Under the pieces are notes generated by a model. It saw only the letters and a program-made list of their open reading frames with translations. It was not told the DNA's origin and did not search any database. Positions 59,213-64,000 of a stretch of DNA of 64,000 bases are shown piece by piece. Where the stretch lies: NCBI GenBank assembly GCA_022826205.1, contig JAJDVJ010000193.1:1-64000 (forward strand). The letters are read 5' to 3'. Both the position numbers and the translations under genes were made by a program. Numbering within the stretch: position 1 is the stretch's first letter; each line of letters begins with the position of its first letter. This stretch comes from Silicimonas sp. GTDB taxonomy: Bacteria; Pseudomonadota; Alphaproteobacteria; Rhodobacterales; Rhodobacteraceae.

Positions 59213-59822
59213 GCGGCCCCGTCAGTTGTTGCAGGCCTGTCCGAGATTCGATCGTTTTGCCCTAGACCAGAAAGAGCCTGATTGTCCCGAGGTCCGGCGC
59301 TCCGTGCAATTTCATTCGCTGCCGGCATGTCTTCGCCGTGGTCGCGCACCTTCCACAATGGGGCCACTCCAGTCAAGCACAGTTTGACTGGGCCACATGC
59401 TCTGCGGTGTCGCCTTGCGCACGGGTCTTCAGCACATGCGCCCTGGCGGGCAATCGTCAGGCAGTCGGGACCAAGGATCGGGCAGGCATCAAGCCTTGCC
59501 TCGCGCCACGCCATAGAGGAAACGTAAACCCTGCCGGTGGGTAGGGGCGGTTACCGGATCTGGCCTCGTCGGCCATGCCATCATTGTCAACAGCCGGCAA
59601 TGCCGCCGCCGATTACAACAACCTTGGTCCGCAATTTCATTGGCTACGCTCCCGATACGATCTGATCGCATGAGGTGTCGAGCCGGTCAAAATTCGCAAA
59701 CGCTTCGTCCCATCTTTCAAAAATTCGAAATCTATTGTTGATGAATTGATAGTAAGTGGCATTCTATTGCGATCCACCTTTCCAAAATCCTTCAATGCGG
59801 AGACAGCACATGGGTGGGCATA
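59213..59822. other. Intergenic region between birA and the methyltransferase
   Basis: 610 bp. No coaX or RNase J gene is present. Short minus-strand frames reach into birA and have no motif. An AT-rich part near 59690-59765 may hold the promoter of the methyltransferase gene. A hairpin-like GCCGGCAATGCCGCC run lies at about 59594. Confidence 0.35.
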
Positions 59823-61337
59823 ATGATGCAGCGTGGAAAGCGGACTGGTCGACGTGCAAGGCTGGAGCTACGTTCTGCAAGGCCCGAACAGGATCCTTGC
59901 CCACCAGGCCAGGCCGGTGGCAGTTATAGACCGCTGTCAGAATCCGAGATGCGCCGCATCCATGATACGGCGCTGGACCTTTTGGAGAAATTGGGGATGG
60001 GAGAAGTCCCGCCCCGCCTGCATGCAGACCTGTTGGCAGTCGGTGCCATCGACAATGGTTCCGGACGGGTCCTGTTTCCGCCGGATCTGGTCGAAAGTGC
60101 CGTGGACCAGGCGGCCAAGACATTTTTCCTGCACGGGCGTGACCCGGACAGGTCGATCGAGATCGGTGGTAACAAAGTTTACTTTGGCACGGGTGGAGCT
60201 GCTGTCCAAACGCTTGATCTCGACAGTGGCGTGTATCGTCCTTCGACGCTAGCCGACTTGCATGACTTTGCCAGACTTCAAGACACGCTTGCCAATATCA
60301 GTTGGTTCACCCGCTGCTGCGTGGCCACGGATGTGCCCGACAGTTTCGATCTGGATGTGAACACGGTCTACGCACTCCTGAAGAATACTACCAAACCGAC
60401 TGCAACTTCATTCACGCGGGGCGAACACGTGGCGCCAATCGCCGAAATGTTGGACATCGTGGCCGGCGGTCCCGAGGAGTTTTCAAGGCGACCCTTCATG
60501 AAGGCGCATATCAGTCCGGTGATCTCACCCATGCGCTACGGTAACGACGCGGTGGAAGTCGTTTATGAGTGCATCCGCCACAGCATCCCGATTTCTTGCA
60601 TCACCGCCGCGCAAGCTGGCGCAACCGCACCAGCAACGCTGGCCGGGTTTCTGGCTCAGTCGCTTGCGGAAACACTGGCCAGTCTGGTGATGGTCAACGC
60701 CATCCAGCCGGGATTTCCGATGGTGTTTTCGAACTGGCCATTGGTGATCGATCTACGGACTGGCGCCTTTTCGGGAGGCAGTGGCGAGACTGCCCTGTTG
60801 AACGCCGCCTCTGCCCAACTTTCAAACTGGCTGGGGCTTCCTTCGGGGGTCGCCTGTTCGATGACCGATGCCAAGGCGATAGATGCTCAATATGGAATGG
60901 AAAAGGGCCTGACGTCGATGGCCGCCGCACTTGCCGGAGGCAACCTGATTTACGAAAGCTCGGGCATGACCGCATCGCTCCTTGGGGCCAGCTTCGAAGC
61001 ATTTGTCCTGGATGATGAAATGCACTCCAACACATACCGTGCGATGCGTGGCATCGAGGTGACCGAAGACAATCTGGCATTTGAAACTATCTGTGACACT
61101 GTCTTGGGCGCAGGGCACTTTCTGGGTTCCCAGCACACCTATGCTGCAATGGAACGCGATTACTTCTACCCATTGCTCGCGGACCGGGATGAACCGCGTA
61201 CCTGGGCTGAGAAGGGAGCGCAGGATGCTTGGAGCCGCGCCCGGTTCAATGCGCAGGAAATCCTGCGCAACCATCAGCCCAACTATCTGACGGAGGCGCA
61301 GGACAGAGTCATACGCAAGCTGTTCAACATCATCTGA
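59823..61337 (+). CDS. Trimethylamine methyltransferase (MttB) family protein, non-pyrrolysine type
   Basis: 504 aa without any in-frame TAG, so it is a non-pyrrolysine MttB homologue. The TIM-barrel family is recognised from SYRPLSESEMRRIHDTALDLLEKLGMG at the N-terminus, VYFGTGGAAVQTLD, and the late GSGETALLNAASAQLSNWLGLPSGV and YESSGMTASLLGASFEAFVLDDEM. Characterised non-Pyl members (MtgB) move a methyl group from glycine betaine to a corrinoid protein. A glycine-betaine-type ABC system in this locus supports that, though no corrinoid protein is in view. The start was set at ATG 59823 before [15 protein letters not shown] 59814 is an alternative. Confidence 0.85.
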   Translation: MMQRGKRTGRRARLELRSARPEQDPCPPGQAGGSYRPLSESEMRRIHDTALDLLEKLGMGEVPPRLHADLLAVGAIDNGSGRVLFPPDLVESAVDQAAKTFFLHGRDPDRSIEIGGNKVYFGTGGAAVQTLDLDSGVYRPSTLADLHDFARLQDTLANISWFTRCCVATDVPDSFDLDVNTVYALLKNTTKPTATSFTRGEHVAPIAEMLDIVAGGPEEFSRRPFMKAHISPVISPMRYGNDAVEVVYECIRHSIPISCITAAQAGATAPATLAGFLAQSLAETLASLVMVNAIQPGFPMVFSNWPLVIDLRTGAFSGGSGETALLNAASAQLSNWLGLPSGVACSMTDAKAIDAQYGMEKGLTSMAAALAGGNLIYESSGMTASLLGASFEAFVLDDEMHSNTYRAMRGIEVTEDNLAFETICDTVLGAGHFLGSQHTYAAMERDYFYPLLADRDEPRTWAEKGAQDAWSRARFNAQEILRNHQPNYLTEAQDRVIRKLFNII

Positions 61338-61352
61338 ACCCGTTGCATACGC

Positions 61353-62330
61353 TCAACTGAGCAGCATGAAGCTGTCCGCGAGCCATGGGGTGCTGAGATG
61401 GGTAGGTGAAACTACGTGCTCATCGATCAAGACACGAATCTTGTTGTCGACCAGCTCGATCGTGGATCGGGAGCAATCAGGAGTGGCGACTAAGGCCAGT
61501 GTGCGAGCAAAGCTCTTTCCGGGAAACCGGTGCATCTTCAGCCTGGTCTGAAAACGCTTGGCGCGTGAAAACAGTAGCGGCGTTGTGATCGTCCAACCCG
61601 CTCCCGCCGCGACCATCGCCATCAGCGTCTGACTGTTGCTGCACTCGAATGTATGCGGTGACTTGACGCCGATGCGGCGCAATTGAGATTCGATCTGGCG
61701 AGCAATCATCAGATTGCTGGAAAAGCGCAAGAACGGAAGATTTGTGCGGTTCTCAACAATGTCAGACAATGATTGTTCGCAAATTCGTGGCAGCACAGCG
61801 ACGAAAGGATCCCGCAGCAAGGGACGGTCCTGGAGTTCACCGAGCTTTTCTCCTGGCGTAGCGGTGATACCAAGATCCAACTGGCGATTGTGGAGCATCT
61901 CAATGACCGCATGGCTGGAATCAGTAAGGTACACAAAATCGCAGGATGGCATGGCTTCCGAAAGGAAAACGGCCAGTTCCGGCGTGATATCACTGTCGAA
62001 GTCTTCGATCGCTCCCAACCTTAGATAGCTGGCCTCCGAAATGTTCCCTGCCGAGGCCTCAGCTTTTGCCTTGCGGATGGAAAGAAGAGCATCATCAATA
62101 TTTCGCAAAAATACCCTTCCCTTCGGTGTCAGTACCATTGGTCGGCGGGCATGATTGAAGAGATCGACCCCCAAGTGCTCTTCCAGCTTTCGAATGTGGT
62201 GAGAGATGGTGCTGATGGTCAGGCCGGATTCTTCGGACGCGGCGCGAAGCGATCCCTTCTGCGCGCAAATTTGAAAGAGCTCGAGCCATTTGAGACTGAG
62301 GTCATGGCGGGCAGATTGCCGGTGAGGCAT
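61353..62330 (-). CDS. LysR-family transcriptional regulator
   Basis: 325 aa from ATG 62330. The helix-turn-helix is LELFQICAQKGSLRAASEESGLTISTISHHIRKLEEHLGVDLFN, followed by a periplasmic-binding-like effector domain (LRLGAIEDFDSDITPELAVFL). It sits between the methyltransferase gene (tail to tail, 15 bp) and proX (divergent), so it likely controls betaine uptake and demethylation. The long upstream in-frame sequence has no coding character. Confidence 0.85.
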   Translation of the reverse strand: MPHRQSARHDLSLKWLELFQICAQKGSLRAASEESGLTISTISHHIRKLEEHLGVDLFNHARRPMVLTPKGRVFLRNIDDALLSIRKAKAEASAGNISEASYLRLGAIEDFDSDITPELAVFLSEAMPSCDFVYLTDSSHAVIEMLHNRQLDLGITATPGEKLGELQDRPLLRDPFVAVLPRICEQSLSDIVENRTNLPFLRFSSNLMIARQIESQLRRIGVKSPHTFECSNSQTLMAMVAAGAGWTITTPLLFSRAKRFQTRLKMHRFPGKSFARTLALVATPDCSRSTIELVDNKIRVLIDEHVVSPTHLSTPWLADSFMLLS

Positions 62331-62504
62331 TGGCTGAAGTTCCGGATTGAGTGAACTCGGAGTTTTCCTAATTTTTAGGAATAATGATGTCAATAAAACG
62401 CACTTTGTTTTTCTCTCTTCTTTCAGGTCAGAAATTGTTGCACACTTTTGGGCGCAGCTACTCGAGGGAAATTCGGGACGGCGGTGGATCAGAGTCAAGA
62501 AACA

Positions 62505-62531
62505 CACGCATGTGAGAATGTCACATGCGTG
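62505..62531. promoter_or_regulatory. Perfect 11-bp inverted repeat between lysR and proX
   Basis: CACGCATGTGA (62505-62515) and TCACATGCGTG (62521-62531) are exact inverted copies around GAATG. The spacing does not give the symmetric T-N11-A of a LysR box; the TGTGA-N5-TCACA core looks more like another regulator's site or a hairpin. It is 200 bp before proX and 175 bp before lysR. Confidence 0.6.
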
Positions 62532-62731
62532 CCTTGCGGGGCCCGCGATACGAACTTTGCGGACCTCCGTAACGGTTTGACCATCGCCTGATTGGGTTGG
62601 GCCGCTGCCTCTGTGGAGACGTCGATGCCTCGGGTTGCGCAAGCCAAAAAGAAAGTCGAGGCGAGTGCAACGTCGAGACTGATAAGAAGAAGAGGCGAGC
62701 AATCATCCCGAGAGTCATCAAGGAGAGAGAA

Positions 62732-63682
62732 ATGGGAAAATTCACCACAATTGCCACTGGGTCGGCAATGTTGTTTGCCGGGCCGGTCATGGCCGCCGAT
62801 GTTGTGATCGGTGTTCCGAACTGGCCGTCCGTCAATGCGACTGCGCACATTCTGAAAGTGGCCATCGAACAGAACCTTGGCCTTGAAGTCGAACTTCAGA
62901 ACGGCACCAATCCGATCGTGTTTGAGGCGATGGATTCTGGTGCGATGCATGTGCATCCGGAAGTCTGGTTGCCAAACCAGCAAAACCTGCATGATACCTT
63001 TGTGAAAGACAAAGGCACGGTTGTCATGAACCCGAACGGCGCGGAGGCCTTTCAGGGCATGTGCGTCGACCAGGCGACCGCTGATGCCAATGGCATAGTC
63101 TCGATCGACGATCTGACGAATCCGGACATCGCCAACCTGTTTGACTCCAATGGCGACGGGAGGGGTGAAATCTGGATTGGTGCTCCGGGATGGGCCTCGA
63201 CCAACGTCGAAAAAGTCCGAGCGAAATCCTACGGGTACGACCAGACGCTAGAGCTTGTCGAAATCGACGAGACGGTGGCTTACGCCAATCTCTCCAATGC
63301 GATCGAGGCGGGCGACCCTTGGGTCGGATTCTGCTATACGCCTCACTACGTCTTCGCGCTGCATGACGTCGTGGTTCTTGAAGAACCGCCCCATGACGCG
63401 TCAAAGTGGATGGTCATTCAACCGACCGACGATCCGGATTGGCTCGACAAGTCGGACGCTGCCGTGGCTTGGGACAGTGCGTACTTGCACTTGCACTTCG
63501 CCAAGGAACTCGAGACCACATACCCTGAGGTCGCTTCGATGCTGGCCAACATGGCGTTGACTGCTGATGAAGTGTCGGCCATGACCTTCGCGCTTGTGAT
63601 CGACGGAAAGGAACCACTTGCCTATGCCGAAGAGTGGGTGGCAGCCAACGAAGACAAGGTGCTCGGCTGGCTCAGCAACTGA
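62732..63682 (+). CDS. proX: Glycine betaine/choline-type ABC substrate-binding protein (ProX-like)
   Basis: 316 aa with AAGGAGAG before the ATG and a Sec signal peptide (GKFTTIATGSAMLFAGPVMA). The mature start DVVIGVPNWPSVNATAHILK is the OpuAC/ProX pattern, and conserved tryptophans (NWPS, EVWLPN, GAPGWAS, GDPWVGF) can build the aromatic box for a quaternary amine. It delivers glycine betaine or a related compound to the ProVW transporter, which starts just downstream. Confidence 0.87.
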   Translation: MGKFTTIATGSAMLFAGPVMAADVVIGVPNWPSVNATAHILKVAIEQNLGLEVELQNGTNPIVFEAMDSGAMHVHPEVWLPNQQNLHDTFVKDKGTVVMNPNGAEAFQGMCVDQATADANGIVSIDDLTNPDIANLFDSNGDGRGEIWIGAPGWASTNVEKVRAKSYGYDQTLELVEIDETVAYANLSNAIEAGDPWVGFCYTPHYVFALHDVVVLEEPPHDASKWMVIQPTDDPDWLDKSDAAVAWDSAYLHLHFAKELETTYPEVASMLANMALTADEVSAMTFALVIDGKEPLAYAEEWVAANEDKVLGWLSN

Positions 63683-63712
63683 GCGCGGTCATGCCAAATT
63701 GACTTCACCAAG

Positions 63713-63741
63713 GGCCGCCGGATGTCACCGGCGGCCTTTTT
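63713..63741 (+). terminator. Rho-independent terminator/attenuator between proX and proV
   Basis: GGCCGCCGG (63713-63721) and CCGGCGGCC (63728-63736) form a perfect 9-bp GC stem with loop ATGTCA, followed by TTTTT. It lies 31 bp after the proX stop and 22 bp before the proV start. It probably lets the binding protein be made in excess over the transporter. Confidence 0.85.
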
Positions 63742-63762
63742 GTTACTGTTAGGGGACGGGGA

Positions 63763-64000
63763 ATGAGCGAGGCTGTCGTCAAGCTGACAGACGTCTGGAA
63801 GATCTTCGGCGAGGGTGCGGAAGAGGCGATGTCGGCGGTGAAGAGCGAGGGAATCGGAAAGCCTGAAGTTCTTGCCAGATTTCAATGCGTTGTCGGGGTA
63901 CAGAGTGCAAGTTTCGAAGTGCCGAAAGGCGAGATCTTTTGCATTATGGGGCTTTCGGGTTCTGGCAAGTCGACTCTGGTCCGCCATGTCAACCGGCTGA
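63763..64000 (+). CDS. proV: Glycine betaine ABC transporter ATP-binding protein, 5' part (runs off the window)
   Basis: The first 79 codons are present. After MSEAVVKLTDVWKIFGEGAE comes a GKPEVLARFQCVVGVQSASF segment and Walker A GLSGSGKSTLVRH, the ProV/OpuAA pattern. It energises uptake of the ligand bound by ProX. The gene continues past the right edge, and a proW permease is expected beyond. The order proX-proV differs from the proVWX order of E. coli. Confidence 0.88.
   Translation, partial: MSEAVVKLTDVWKIFGEGAEEAMSAVKSEGIGKPEVLARFQCVVGVQSASFEVPKGEIFCIMGLSGSGKSTLVRHVNRL

Noticed and set aside
61060..61337. Pyrrolysine-encoding amber codon in the MttB-family gene
   Set aside because: No in-frame TAG occurs in the 504-codon frame, so it is a non-Pyl member.

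Overview
The window reads as a chromosomal segment of an alphaproteobacterium, most likely Rhodobacterales (roseobacter-like). The main reason is the complex I (nuo) operon, which carries the small accessory genes typical of that order: a DUF5337-type membrane protein before nuoF, a DUF5333-type secreted protein before nuoG, a carboxymuconolactone-decarboxylase-like gene between nuoI and nuoJ, and birA after nuoN. The GC-rich codon use and Tat-dependent binding proteins agree. No rRNA, tRNA or CRISPR was seen.

Layout. 0-7 kb: the 3' end of an IS200/IS605-type tnpB, a class III (putrescine/taurine-type) aminotransferase, a convergent potDBCA polyamine ABC operon, and a small lipoprotein. 7-13.6 kb: glmU-glmS (amino-sugar and peptidoglycan precursors), divergent from gph and a DegT-type aminotransferase, then an isovaleryl-CoA-dehydrogenase-like gene behind a perfect palindromic operator. 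13.7-19.8 kb: an NCS2 purine-type permease with an extra C-terminal domain, a beta-propeller glycosidase-like protein with an MFS exporter-like protein, and an EcsC-family protein. 19.97-25.5 kb: nuoA-F.

25.5-47.7 kb: about 22 kb of unrelated genes separates nuoF from nuoG. The first half is a sugar-acid catabolic regulon: a ribose-type ABC importer, a LacI repressor, a beta-hydroxyacid dehydrogenase, gluconokinase, gluconate 5-dehydrogenase, a 2-ketoaldonate-reductase-like enzyme, L-idonate 5-dehydrogenase, a GlcG/HbpS protein and an SMP-30 lactonase. Matching palindromes (GTTATCGATAAC and close variants) lie in front of the importer, in the two divergent promoter regions, and in front of the LacI gene. 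The implied route is 2-keto-L-gulonate -> L-idonate -> 5-ketogluconate -> gluconate -> 6-phosphogluconate. The second half is a minus-strand cluster for a Tat-exported molybdenum hydroxylase (2Fe-2S, Mo and FAD subunits) joined to a single-span membrane peptide, a four-helix cytochrome b and two small unknown proteins. This looks like a membrane-coupled periplasmic aldehyde or aldose dehydrogenase. A lipoprotein, a Gfo/Idh/MocA oxidoreductase and a fatty acid desaturase follow.

47.7-59.2 kb: DUF5333, nuoG-N and birA. Very short ORFs coupled by ATGA or TGATG overlaps fill most gaps between nuo cistrons. 59.8-64 kb: a non-pyrrolysine MttB-family methyltransferase, a LysR regulator, a perfect 11-bp inverted repeat, a glycine-betaine-type binding protein (proX), a strong terminator, and the start of proV. 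This is probably a glycine betaine uptake and demethylation locus.
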